From: Actinomycetota bacterium
GTDB lineage: Bacteria; Actinomycetota; Acidimicrobiia; Acidimicrobiales; JACCXE01
Length of the DNA: 12,781 nt
NCBI GenBank assembly: GCA_013697265.1
Contig: JACCXE010000082.1
Location: 1-12,781, forward strand
Reading direction: 5' to 3'
Part shown: positions 1 through 7,087 of the stretch, in pieces
How positions within the stretch are numbered: position 1 is the first letter of the stretch
Layout of the letters: every line of letters starts with the position of its first letter
The notes under the pieces: model-generated
Told to the model about the DNA's origin: nothing
The model's database searches: none
Seen by the model: only the letters and a program-made list of their open reading frames with translations
Program-made: the position numbers and the translations under genes

Positions 1-522
1 TTCACTCAACATGCAGCACGACGCTCCTGTGTCGAGCAAGAGATTGACCTCTTCACCGGAGAGGTTGACCGTGACCGCCGGCCACCCCGTGCCTGGGCTT
101 TGATACGACCGCGCTGCGACCCGCGTCCCGATCGGCGTTGCTGTTGAGTCGACCGTAAACGTGTTTTCTGGGTAATCGAAGATCACGTGGTGCCGTGCCA
201 TGACGCGGGCAGGAATGAACGCCTCGGCCCGAACCCCTTCGGTGATGACGTCGCTCCCGTGTGCCACCGCGATGGCCTGGCTGAGGTCCAGCGCGACGCC
301 CCCAAGATCTACCGGCGGCATCTCGAGCACGGCGCGCGAAGCGCCGTCGATCTCCTGCTCAACCGCGTTGATAGCGAGATCGCGCACGAGCCGGTCACCG
401 ACAATCACGGCCCCTCCGCCCGTATCGAGCCACGCGATGGCCGCCCGGTCCGTGCCCGGAAACGTGATCTCGCAGAAGGGCCGTGCGTGATCGATGATCA
501 GTGTCGTGGTCCCCGTGTCCAT
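1..522 (-). CDS. Retropepsin-like aspartic protease, two DTG motifs (partial, 3' end outside window)
   Basis: An open frame runs from ATG at 522-520 to the left edge without a stop (174 codons seen). It has two aspartyl-protease motifs: WLDTGGG with D33-T34-G35, and LLLDTGAS with D164-T165-G166. Between them, around residues 99-124, lies a stretch like the end of a retropepsin half-domain (AFIPARVMARHHVIFDYPE). This is the layout of bacterial tandem retropepsin-like proteins, in which each half-domain gives one catalytic Asp. The second motif is canonical; the first has GG where Ala-Ser is usual. No signal peptide or membrane segment is visible at the N-terminus. The gene is divergent from the amidohydrolase operon, and the palindrome at 550-564 lies 27 bp upstream of its start, so it may share that regulator. 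An in-frame GTG at 549-547 could add nine residues, but ATG is preferred. Family call is good; substrate and activity are unknown. Confidence 0.8.
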   Translation of the reverse strand, partial: MDTGTTTLIIDHARPFCEITFPGTDRAAIAWLDTGGGAVIVGDRLVRDLAINAVEQEIDGASRAVLEMPPVDLGGVALDLSQAIAVAHGSDVITEGVRAEAFIPARVMARHHVIFDYPENTFTVDSTATPIGTRVAARSYQSPGTGWPAVTVNLSGEEVNLLLDTGASCCMLSE

Positions 523-549
523 ACGAGAGATTCTGCTCGTTCGCCGCAC

Positions 550-564
550 CTGACGGACCGTCAG
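550..564. promoter_or_regulatory. Palindromic operator-like site, copy 1
   Basis: CTGACGGACCGTCAG is a perfect palindrome with 7-bp arms around one central base (557). It lies in the divergent gap between the protease-like gene and the amidohydrolase operon, ending 20 bp before the preferred GTG at 585 and just upstream of a -10-like element. An almost identical site sits at 5328-5342 before the other plus-strand operon. Size, symmetry and position fit a TetR-family repressor operator. The regulator is not encoded in this window and was not identified. Confidence 0.7.
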
Positions 565-572
565 AAACTCGC

Positions 573-578
573 TACGCT
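573..578 (+). promoter_or_regulatory. Putative -10 element for a leaderless transcript (amidohydrolase operon)
   Basis: TACGCT matches the actinobacterial TAnnnT pattern and ends six bases before the GTG at 585. A transcript starting six to seven bases downstream of the -10 would begin on the start codon, which agrees with the lack of a Shine-Dalgarno sequence. The palindrome at 550-564 lies just upstream and would block polymerase when bound. The element is short, so the call rests on the parallel arrangement at 5344-5349. Confidence 0.45.
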
Positions 579-584
579 CCGAAC

Positions 585-1817
585 GTGACCGCTGCGAACA
601 CGGACGAAACGTTCCCGAAAATCATCTCGGTCGACGACCACGTGCTTGAGCCGCCGAATGTGTGGCAAGACCGGCTGCCTGCGAAGTACCAGGAGATCGG
701 CCCCCGATCGGTGCGGGCCAAGCTCGGCGAGATGGTGTTCGTCGGGGGCAAGTTCTCCTACAGCGCGGGCGAGGGGGCCGACTGCGACTGGTGGTACTAC
801 GAGGATCTCAAGATCCCGACGACGCGCCTGTCCGCCGCGGCGGGCTTCCCGCGCGAAGAAGTGAAGATCACCGCGATTACCTACGAGGAAATGCGCAAGG
901 GCTGTTGGGACCCTGTCGCTCGACTCGAGGACATGGACGTCAACCACGTCGAGGCCAGCCTCTCGTTCCCGTCCTTCCCGCGCTTCTGCGGTCAGACCTT
1001 CACCGAGGCGAAGGACAAGGACCTCGCGCTGCTGTGCGTTCAGGCCTACAACGACTGGCAGGTCGACGAGTGGTGTGCCGGTACCGGCGGCCGCCTCATC
1101 CCGTTAATCATCGTGCCGCTGTGGGACGCGCAACTCGCGGCCGACGAGGTGCGGCGTAATGCCGCGCGCGGCGTGCGGGCCACGTGCTTCAGCGAGATCC
1201 CGCCGTTCCTCGGCTTGCCCTCGGTGCACGACAAAGACGGCTACTGGGAACCATTCGTCGAGGCGTGCGCCGAGACCGGCACCGTGATCAACATGCACAT
1301 CGGCTCGTCATCGAAGATGCCGTCGACGTCGGCCGATGCGCCGCCCGCGGTCGGCTCAACGCTCACGTTCAACAACGCGATGATGTCGATGACGGACTGG
1401 CTCTTCAGCGGCCTGCTCGTCAAATACCCGAAGGTGAAGCTGGCCTACTCCGAAGGCCAGATCGGGTGGATCCCCTACATCCTCGAACGCGCCGACAAGG
1501 TGTGGGAAGACAACCGGGCGTGGGGTGGCGTAGCCGACAAGATCCCCGATCCGCCGTCGAGCTATTACTTCAAGAACATGACCGGCTGCTTCTTCGACGA
1601 CGTGCACGGGCTGAACAATCTTGACGCCGTCGGGGTGGACAACATCACCTTCGAGACCGACTATCCGCACTCCGACTCGACGTGGCCCCACACGCTCGAA
1701 GTTGCGAAGAAGCTGATGGGCCACCTGCCGGAAGACACGATCTACAAGATCGTGCGCGGCAACGCGATCAAGTTGTTCGAACTCGACTTCGACAAGGACC
1801 GAGTGCCGGCGTCATGA
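585..1817 (+). CDS. Amidohydrolase family protein (amidohydro_2 / ACMSD-like fold)
   Basis: A 410-residue predicted TIM-barrel metal hydrolase or decarboxylase of the amidohydro_2 type. Visible motifs: SVDDHVLEPP at residues 15-24 (metal-binding H19, with the second His of the classic HxH absent, as in many members of this subgroup), INMHIGSS with H238, and FETDYPHSDSTWP around 356-368 (D359, H362), followed by RGNA at 391-394. The frame is open back to a GTG at 501, but that start would put the operator at 550-564 inside the gene; GTG at 585 gives the usual N-terminus (a short lead, then PKIISVDDH). It is first in an operon: its TGA overlaps the next ATG (ATGA, 1814-1817). Family members act on amide, ester or carboxylate substrates; which reaction applies here is not evident. 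No signal peptide, so probably cytoplasmic. Confidence 0.85.
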   Translation: MTAANTDETFPKIISVDDHVLEPPNVWQDRLPAKYQEIGPRSVRAKLGEMVFVGGKFSYSAGEGADCDWWYYEDLKIPTTRLSAAAGFPREEVKITAITYEEMRKGCWDPVARLEDMDVNHVEASLSFPSFPRFCGQTFTEAKDKDLALLCVQAYNDWQVDEWCAGTGGRLIPLIIVPLWDAQLAADEVRRNAARGVRATCFSEIPPFLGLPSVHDKDGYWEPFVEACAETGTVINMHIGSSSKMPSTSADAPPAVGSTLTFNNAMMSMTDWLFSGLLVKYPKVKLAYSEGQIGWIPYILERADKVWEDNRAWGGVADKIPDPPSSYYFKNMTGCFFDDVHGLNNLDAVGVDNITFETDYPHSDSTWPHTLEVAKKLMGHLPEDTIYKIVRGNAIKLFELDFDKDRVPAS

Positions 1818-3268
1818 CCGTCAAAGAGGGGACGGTCTTCATCAACGGCGAGTGGGTCGAAGCGGGCAAGGGCTCGTATGACGTGATCAACCCGGCGACC
1901 GAGCAGGTCGTCGGTCAGGCGCCGGAGTGCTCGAGACAGGACGCCGAGGCGGCCGCCGCCGCGGCGCGCGACGCGTTTGCCTCGTGGTCGCGCACCAGTC
2001 CGCAAGAGCGCGCCGCGCTGCTGAACCGCGCCGCCGATTTGTTGATGGCCCGTAACGACGACCTGGTGCCGCTCGTGCAGGCCGAAACCGGCGCCACGAT
2101 GCGCGTGGCGTCGACGATGCAGGTGCCGATCGTCGCCCAGCGGTTCCGTCGTTACGCGCAGATCGAGCCGAACCAGATCCCGTTGCCCCCCCAGCAGGGC
2201 CAGGCCACAGCGCTCGCACCCGGCGGCATTGTCGGTGCGGTCGCCGTCCGTCAGCCCGTCGGCGTTGTCGCGTGCATCACGCCTTACAACTTTCCGCTCG
2301 TGAACGCCGCGGGGAAGCTCGGGCCCGCGCTGGCGATGGGAAACACGTGCGTTATCAAGCCTGCGCCCCAGAACCCGCTTGCTGTGCTCGAACTGGTGCA
2401 GGTGCTCGAAGAAGCCGGTTTCCCACCCGGTGTCGTGAACGTCGTAACGGGCTCGTTGCCCGAGACGGGCGAAGCCCTCGTCGCGTCGCCCGATATCGAC
2501 ATGGTGTCGTTCACCGGTTCGACGTCAGTCGGTGTGCGCATCTCCGAAGTGGGTGCCCGCACGATGAAGCGGATGTTGCTCGAGCTCGGCGGCAAGGGCG
2601 CCGCGTTGGTGTTCGACGACGCGTCCGTAGACGTCGCCGTCGGCGGCATCGCCAGCACGTGGGCCTTTCATTCAGGGCAGATCTGCACCGCGCCGACGCG
2701 CGTCATCGCCCAGCGCGGCATCTACGACCAGCTCGTCGAGAAGCTCGCGGCCGCCGCGAAGTATCTGAAGGTCGGCGACCCGCTCGCGGCGGACACGCTG
2801 GTCGGCCCCGTGATCTCGGCTCCAGCGCGCGACCGCATCGAGGGCTACGTGCAGAAGGGCAAGGCCGAGGGCGCCGAGGTATTGGCTGGCGGCGAACGTC
2901 CCGACATGCCGAGCGGTTTTTACGTCGCGCCGACCCTGCTCGCCGGCTGCACGCGTGACATGACGCCGGTTCAAGAAGAGATCTTCGGCCCTGTCGTCGT
3001 GGCGTTGCCGTTTGACGACGACGACGAAGGCATCGCGTTGGCCAACAGCACGCCGTTTGGTCTCTACGACTACGTGTTCACCGGCGACAACAGCAAGGGC
3101 ATGGACGCGGCGCGGCGGCTGCGGTCGGGCAACGTGGGCATCAACACTGCGCAACGCAACCACGAAGCGCCGTTCGGCGGCTTCAAGATGAGCGGCGTAG
3201 GACGCGACGGCGGCTCGTTCGGCCTCCACGCGTACAGCGAGCTGCAGTCGATCGTGTGGACGTCATGA
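1814..3268 (+). CDS. NAD(P)-dependent aldehyde dehydrogenase
   Basis: A full-length (484-residue) aldehyde dehydrogenase, which oxidises an aldehyde to the carboxylate with NAD(P)+. The fingerprint is complete: TPYNFP at 156-161 (oxyanion-hole N159), cofactor-binding FTGSTSVG at 233-240, general-base E257 in LELGGK, nucleophile C291 in GQICTAPTR, and EIFGPV at 389-394. The start is the ATG in the ATGA overlap with the amidohydrolase stop; a longer in-frame reading beginning at 1682 lies inside the upstream gene and is rejected. It ends in another ATGA overlap with the alcohol dehydrogenase. The pairing suggests an alcohol-to-aldehyde-to-acid sequence within one pathway. A run of four Asp (401-404) follows the EIFGPV region and is probably a surface loop. 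The specific aldehyde cannot be assigned. Confidence 0.93.
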   Translation: MTVKEGTVFINGEWVEAGKGSYDVINPATEQVVGQAPECSRQDAEAAAAAARDAFASWSRTSPQERAALLNRAADLLMARNDDLVPLVQAETGATMRVASTMQVPIVAQRFRRYAQIEPNQIPLPPQQGQATALAPGGIVGAVAVRQPVGVVACITPYNFPLVNAAGKLGPALAMGNTCVIKPAPQNPLAVLELVQVLEEAGFPPGVVNVVTGSLPETGEALVASPDIDMVSFTGSTSVGVRISEVGARTMKRMLLELGGKGAALVFDDASVDVAVGGIASTWAFHSGQICTAPTRVIAQRGIYDQLVEKLAAAAKYLKVGDPLAADTLVGPVISAPARDRIEGYVQKGKAEGAEVLAGGERPDMPSGFYVAPTLLAGCTRDMTPVQEEIFGPVVVALPFDDDDEGIALANSTPFGLYDYVFTGDNSKGMDAARRLRSGNVGINTAQRNHEAPFGGFKMSGVGRDGGSFGLHAYSELQSIVWTS

Positions 3269-4335
3269 GAGGCGTCGTCTTCGACGGCACCGACACCAAG
3301 GTCCGCGACATCGAAGTGCGCGATCCCGGTGCGAACGAGGTGCGCGTGCGCATCGCCGCGTCGGGCGTTTGCCACAGCGACCTGTCGGTCATTGAAGGAA
3401 CCATCCCGTTCCCCACACCGGTCGTGCTTGGCCACGAAGGCGCCGGTGTCGTCGAAGAGGTGGGTGCCGCCGTCACCTCGGTCAAGGTTGGCGATCACGT
3501 TGTGCTGTCGACGCTGGGCAACTGCGGCGCGTGTCAGTACTGCGACTCCGGCCGTCCAACGATGTGCCGGTCGACCTTCGGTCAGCGTCCGCAGCCGTTC
3601 ACGGTCGACGGCGAACCGGCGTACGCGTTTGCGAACGTGTCGTCGTTCTCGGAATATACGGTCGTGAAAGCCAACCAGTGCGTACCGATCGACAGGGCCG
3701 TGCCGCTCGAGGTCGCGTCGCTGATCGGCTGCGGTGTGGTGACGGGAGTCGGCGCCGTGCTGAACCGGGCCAAGGTCACCCACGATCAGTCCGCCGTGGT
3801 CATCGGCGTGGGCGGCATCGGGCTCAACGTGATCCAAGGGCTGCGCCTCGCCGATGCGTATCCGATCATTGCGGTCGACATGAACCCAGCCAAGGAAGAG
3901 TTGGCCCGCCTATTCGGCGCCACACACTTTGTCGACGCGTCGACGGTCGACACCGCCGAGGGCGTGAAGGCCATCTGCAAATCCGGCGTCGACTTCTCGT
4001 TCGAATGCGTGGGCCACCCTGCACTCATCCGCACCGCGATCGACCTATTGGACTGGGCCGGCACGTGCGTGATTCTCGGCGTGCCCCCACAGGGAACGGA
4101 GGCCGCGTTCAACGTGTCGTCGATGTATCTCGACAAGACGATCATGGGTTGCCGTTACGGCTCGGCGCGTCCCCACCACGACTTCAAGATGATCGTGGAC
4201 CTGTATCTCGCCGGTCGTCTCAAACTCGACGAGTTGGTCACCAAGACCTACAAGCTCGACGACATCCACTGCGCCATCGACGACCTGCACCACGGCGACG
4301 TCGCCCGCGGCGTCCTCTCGATCAGCGCGCCGTAA
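3265..4335 (+). CDS. Zinc-dependent alcohol dehydrogenase (MDR superfamily)
   Basis: A 356-residue medium-chain dehydrogenase/reductase that interconverts an alcohol and an aldehyde or ketone using NAD(H). Catalytic zinc ligands are visible: C36 in GVCHSD, H57-E58 in GHEGAG, and C156 in LIGCGV. The structural zinc lobe has all four cysteines, C87, C90, C93 and C101 (CGACQYC then C). The Rossmann motif GVGGIG is at 181-186, and D205 at the end of the next strand suggests NAD rather than NADP. The start is the ATG of the ATGA overlap with the dehydrogenase upstream; a GTG at 3256 would add three residues and is less likely. It is the last gene of the operon, followed by the long inverted repeat at 4354-4402. 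Together with the aldehyde dehydrogenase it could carry a primary alcohol to an acid. Confidence 0.93.
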   Translation: MRGVVFDGTDTKVRDIEVRDPGANEVRVRIAASGVCHSDLSVIEGTIPFPTPVVLGHEGAGVVEEVGAAVTSVKVGDHVVLSTLGNCGACQYCDSGRPTMCRSTFGQRPQPFTVDGEPAYAFANVSSFSEYTVVKANQCVPIDRAVPLEVASLIGCGVVTGVGAVLNRAKVTHDQSAVVIGVGGIGLNVIQGLRLADAYPIIAVDMNPAKEELARLFGATHFVDASTVDTAEGVKAICKSGVDFSFECVGHPALIRTAIDLLDWAGTCVILGVPPQGTEAAFNVSSMYLDKTIMGCRYGSARPHHDFKMIVDLYLAGRLKLDELVTKTYKLDDIHCAIDDLHHGDVARGVLSISAP

Positions 4336-4353
4336 CAAGTCCGCCCTAATCCA

Positions 4354-4402
4354 CTTCTTGTAACCGTTAGCGGCGGTCTTTGCCGCTAACGGTTACAAGA
4401 AG
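4354..4402. terminator. Perfect 21-bp inverted repeat, probable bidirectional terminator
   Basis: The arms 4354-4374 and 4382-4402 are exact reverse complements (21 bp), separated by a 7-base loop (GGTCTTT). Outside them, CCCTAA (4344-4349) can pair with TTAGGG (4409-4414), extending the stem past an internal loop. The hairpin fills the gap between two convergent genes, 18 bp after the alcohol dehydrogenase stop and 6 bp from the oxidoreductase stop on the other strand. Neither strand has a T-tract after the stem, so it is not a textbook intrinsic terminator, but hairpins without a U-tail at convergent gene ends are common in high-GC actinobacteria. It could instead be a copy of a dispersed palindromic repeat. 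Confidence 0.65.
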
Positions 4403-4408
4403 CGAAAG

Positions 4409-5242
4409 TTAGGGGAGGACAGTGGCGGCGCGGTCGAGGCGGCGGAGGACCGAGTCGGTGTCGCCTTCGTTGATGCGCAGGACGACTTCGGTGATTCCGA
4501 GGTCGCGGTAGTGGTTGAGCTTGCCCTGATCGGGGATCGAGCCGAAGGGGATGCACTGCAACGCGGCGGGGTCGCGGCCCGCGGCTTCGAACTGTGCGCG
4601 TAACGCGGGCAACGCGGTGGACAGGCCAGAACCGCCGATCGGGATCCAGCCATCGGCGTAGTCGCAGATCGCGGCGAAAAGCTTCGGCCCGGCGGCGCCG
4701 CCGATGAGCACGGGCACGTCGCCCCGCACGGGCTTGGGCCACTGCCAACTCGGTTCCAATTCCACGTACGCACCGTCGAACGACGCATTGTCGTCGCGCC
4801 ACAACGCCTTCATCGCCAGCACCTTTTCGCGCACCACGTCGCGCCGCGACGCGTAATCCACGCCGTGGGCCGCCATCTCCTCGCGGTTCCAACCGAAGCC
4901 GACGCCGAGCGTGAAGCGCCCGGCCGCGATCGCGTCCAGCGTCGCGATCTGTTTCGCCATGACGATCGGATCATGCTGGGCGACGAGCGCCACGCCGGTG
5001 CCGAGCGACAGCGTCGACGTGACGGAGGCGGCCGCACCGAGTGCGACCAGTGGGTCCACCAGGTGCGAGTACGCCCGGGCCAACTCGGCGTCGCCGGTCG
5101 GCGCCGGGGTCAGTCGAGACGACGGGATGTGTGTGTGCTCGGCGAACCACAGTGAGGCGAATCCGCGGTCCTCGACCGCCCGCGCCAACGTGAGAATGTC
5201 GATCGAATAATCCGTCACGAAGGTGGTGATTCCGATGCGCAT
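4409..5242 (-). CDS. LLM-class oxidoreductase, probably F420-dependent
   Basis: A 277-residue luciferase-like monooxygenase-family protein, close in length to mycobacterial F420-dependent members. It begins MRIGITTF. Family hallmarks follow: the LWFAEHTH segment at 31-38, the central signature DPIVMAKQIATLDAIAAGRF at 91-110 running into LGVGFGWNREE (112-122), and VPVLIGGAAG near 176-185. These are typical of F420-dependent hydride transferases, but F420 versus FMN cannot be proved from sequence alone. The start is the ATG at 5242-5240, with a GGGGAG Shine-Dalgarno-like sequence nine bases upstream. It is transcribed alone, divergent from the D-aminoacylase-like operon and convergent with the alcohol dehydrogenase. 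The palindrome at 5328-5342 lies 85 bp upstream, so co-regulation with the divergent operon is possible but less clear. Confidence 0.87.
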   Translation of the reverse strand: MRIGITTFVTDYSIDILTLARAVEDRGFASLWFAEHTHIPSSRLTPAPTGDAELARAYSHLVDPLVALGAAASVTSTLSLGTGVALVAQHDPIVMAKQIATLDAIAAGRFTLGVGFGWNREEMAAHGVDYASRRDVVREKVLAMKALWRDDNASFDGAYVELEPSWQWPKPVRGDVPVLIGGAAGPKLFAAICDYADGWIPIGGSGLSTALPALRAQFEAAGRDPAALQCIPFGSIPDQGKLNHYRDLGITEVVLRINEGDTDSVLRRLDRAATVLP

Positions 5243-5251
5243 TACAAAGCG

Positions 5252-5257
5252 CTCCCC
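5252..5257 (-). promoter_or_regulatory. Ribosome binding site of the minus-strand LLM oxidoreductase
   Basis: Read on the minus strand this is GGGGAG, nine bases before the ATG at 5242-5240. It supports that start and contrasts with the divergent operon, which has no Shine-Dalgarno sequence. Confidence 0.5.
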
Positions 5258-5327
5258 GGCCGCGCCGGCCGTTGTTGACCGCTCCTCGCCTGGCGGGTCG
5301 TCGCTCGCATCGGTTCTCCACTCATAC

Positions 5328-5342
5328 CTGACGGAGCGTCAG
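5328..5342. promoter_or_regulatory. Palindromic operator-like site, copy 2
   Basis: CTGACGGAGCGTCAG has 6-bp perfect arms around GAG, with further matching bases (TA at 5325-5326 against TA at 5344-5345). It differs from the site at 550-564 at one of 15 positions, and the flanks are also alike (ACC before, GA or AA after). It ends 14 bp before the ATG of the D-aminoacylase-like gene and directly abuts the -10-like TACTAT, a position suited to repression. A shared TetR-type regulator is inferred. Confidence 0.7.
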
Positions 5343-5343
5343 A

Positions 5344-5349
5344 TACTAT
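5344..5349 (+). promoter_or_regulatory. Putative -10 element for a leaderless transcript (D-aminoacylase-like operon)
   Basis: TACTAT fits TAnnnT well and ends seven bases before the ATG at 5357, so the transcript would start at or next to the start codon. No Shine-Dalgarno sequence precedes that ATG. No good -35 hexamer is seen 17 bp upstream (CTCATA), as is common in actinobacterial promoters. Confidence 0.5.
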
Positions 5350-5356
5350 CCAGCCG

Positions 5357-7087
5357 ATGCTCGACTACCTGGTCCGAGGGGCCACGATCGTCGACGGAAC
5401 CGGTGCCCCCGGCTTCGTTGGCGACGTCGGCGTGAGGGACGGCAGGATCGTTGCGGTGGGCGCGGTCGACCAAGCGGCCGACACCGTTTTCGACGCCGAC
5501 GGTCTGGTTGTTTGCCCTGGCTTCGTGGACCCCCACACGCATTACGACGCCCAACTCTTCTGGGACCCGTATGCCACGCCGTCCAATGTGCACGGCGTGA
5601 CGACGGTGATCGGCGGGAACTGCGGTTTTACGCTGGCGCCGATCCGTGAGGAAGACGCCGACTACATCCGCCGCATGATGGCCAAGGTCGAGGGAATGCC
5701 TCTCGCTGCGTTGGAGACCGGTGTGCCGTGGACGTGGGAGACGTTCGGTCAGTACCTCGATGCGCTGGACGGCAACACGGCGGTCAACGCCGGCTTCCTC
5801 GTCGGCCACTGCGGCCTGCGTCGCTACGTTATGGGCGCCGACGCGATCGGCCAGGCGGCGTCGCCCCAACAACTCGCCGACATGGAACGGGTGCTGGGCG
5901 AATCGATCGCGGCGGGCGGCCTCGGTTTCTCAACCACGTTGTCGAACACGCACTCTGACGGCGACGGACAGCCTGTCGCGTCGCGCTGGGCCACGCCCGA
6001 AGAGTTGATCGCGTTGTGCACGGTGGTCAGTAAGCACGAAGGGACCACGCTCGAAGGAATCGTCCAGGGCTGTCTCGACCAGTTCAGCGACGACGAGATC
6101 GAACTGCTCACGAACATGAGCGTGGCGGCCCGTCGGCCCATCAACTGGAACGTGCTGACCGTCGACGCCCGCGTGCCCGAACGCGTTACTCGTCAGCTCG
6201 AGGCGACGTCCATGGCACGCGAGAAGGGCGGCGAGATCGTCGCGTTGACGATGCCGGTGCTGGTGCCGATGAACATGAGCTTCGGCACGCACTGCGCGCT
6301 GTTCCTCATCCCCGGCTGGCAAGACGTGATGGGCCTGCCCATCGCGGAACGGATGGACAAGCTACGCGACCCCGAAGTCCGAAAAGAACTGATCGAGAAG
6401 GGCCGCAGCCCCGAAGCCGGCGTGTTCCGCCGCCTCACCCACTTTGGCAAGTACGTCATCGGCGACACCTACGCCGAGGCGAACGAAGGCTTGAAGGGCC
6501 GGGTTGTGCAAGACGTGGCCGACGAACGCGGCGGCGACCCGTTCGACGTGCTCGTCGATATCGTCTGCGCCGACGAACTTCGTACGGTGCTGTGGCCGAT
6601 GACGCCGGACAACGACGGTGAAACGTGGGCCCTGCGCTTGAAGGTGTGGGAAGACGACCGGGCCATGCTCGGCGGGTCGGACGCCGGCGCCCACCTCGAC
6701 CGCATGTGCGGCGCTCCGTACACCACGCGTTTCATCGGCGACATGATCCGGGGCCGCAAGCTCGTGCCGCTCGAAAAGGCGGTGCAGATGATCACCGACG
6801 CGCCCGCACGGCTCTTCGGACTCAAGGGCCGCGGCCGTATCGAGGTGGGCAACCACGCCGACCTCGTGGTATTCGACCCGGCCACGATCGATTCGGAACC
6901 GGCCACCCTCGTGGCCGACCTTCCCGGCGACGCCAATCGGCTCACCGCGGGGTCGATCGGCGTGGTGCGGGTGCTCGTCAACGGCGTCGAGACCATCGCC
7001 GACGGAAAAGCCACCGGGGCAACCCCCGGATCGATCCTGCGGTCGGGCCGCGACACCGAAACCGTGCTGACCGGGGCAAAGCCATGA
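5357..7087 (+). CDS. D-aminoacylase-like amidohydrolase (amidohydrolase_3 type)
   Basis: A 576-residue amidohydrolase related to N-acyl-D-amino-acid deacylases and dihydroorotases. An N-terminal beta-sandwich strand (LVRGATIVDGTG) leads to PGFVDPHTHYDAQ, with H60 and H62 as metal ligands. GGNCGF follows with C89 (the bridging Cys of D-aminoacylases), then VGHCGLR with H151, SKHEG with H227, and GGSDAGAH at 439-446 with the catalytic D442. A C-terminal sandwich half carries GNHADLVVFDP. The usual second barrel His seems to be replaced: the expected strand reads RPINWNVL around 260-267. It may therefore not be a true D-aminoacylase, and a hydrolase of another amide, lactam or ester is possible. 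The ATG at 5357 is fixed by the promoter and operator just upstream. First gene of a five-gene unit; its TGA overlaps the next ATG (7084-7087). Confidence 0.87.
   Translation: MLDYLVRGATIVDGTGAPGFVGDVGVRDGRIVAVGAVDQAADTVFDADGLVVCPGFVDPHTHYDAQLFWDPYATPSNVHGVTTVIGGNCGFTLAPIREEDADYIRRMMAKVEGMPLAALETGVPWTWETFGQYLDALDGNTAVNAGFLVGHCGLRRYVMGADAIGQAASPQQLADMERVLGESIAAGGLGFSTTLSNTHSDGDGQPVASRWATPEELIALCTVVSKHEGTTLEGIVQGCLDQFSDDEIELLTNMSVAARRPINWNVLTVDARVPERVTRQLEATSMAREKGGEIVALTMPVLVPMNMSFGTHCALFLIPGWQDVMGLPIAERMDKLRDPEVRKELIEKGRSPEAGVFRRLTHFGKYVIGDTYAEANEGLKGRVVQDVADERGGDPFDVLVDIVCADELRTVLWPMTPDNDGETWALRLKVWEDDRAMLGGSDAGAHLDRMCGAPYTTRFIGDMIRGRKLVPLEKAVQMITDAPARLFGLKGRGRIEVGNHADLVVFDPATIDSEPATLVADLPGDANRLTAGSIGVVRVLVNGVETIADGKATGATPGSILRSGRDTETVLTGAKP

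Noticed and set aside
501..584. GTG at 501 as the start of the first amidohydrolase
   Set aside because: It would place the palindrome and -10 element inside the gene, and the extra 28 residues do not resemble the family's N-terminus, which begins a few residues before PKIISVDDH.
187..588. Plus-strand open frames at 187-588 and 200-490
   Set aside because: They lie antisense to the protease-like gene, which has two aspartyl-protease motifs; their translations show no family features.
3070..3837. A 255-codon minus-strand frame
   Set aside because: Antisense to the ends of the aldehyde and alcohol dehydrogenase genes; no motifs.
3531..4349. A 272-codon plus-strand frame
   Set aside because: Out-of-frame shadow of the alcohol dehydrogenase, very rich in Arg and Pro.
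5256..5268. GC-rich palindrome CCGGC-CGC-GCCGG upstream of the minus-strand LLM gene
   Set aside because: A 5-bp stem in very GC-rich sequence is expected by chance, and it overlaps the ribosome-binding region rather than a gene end.
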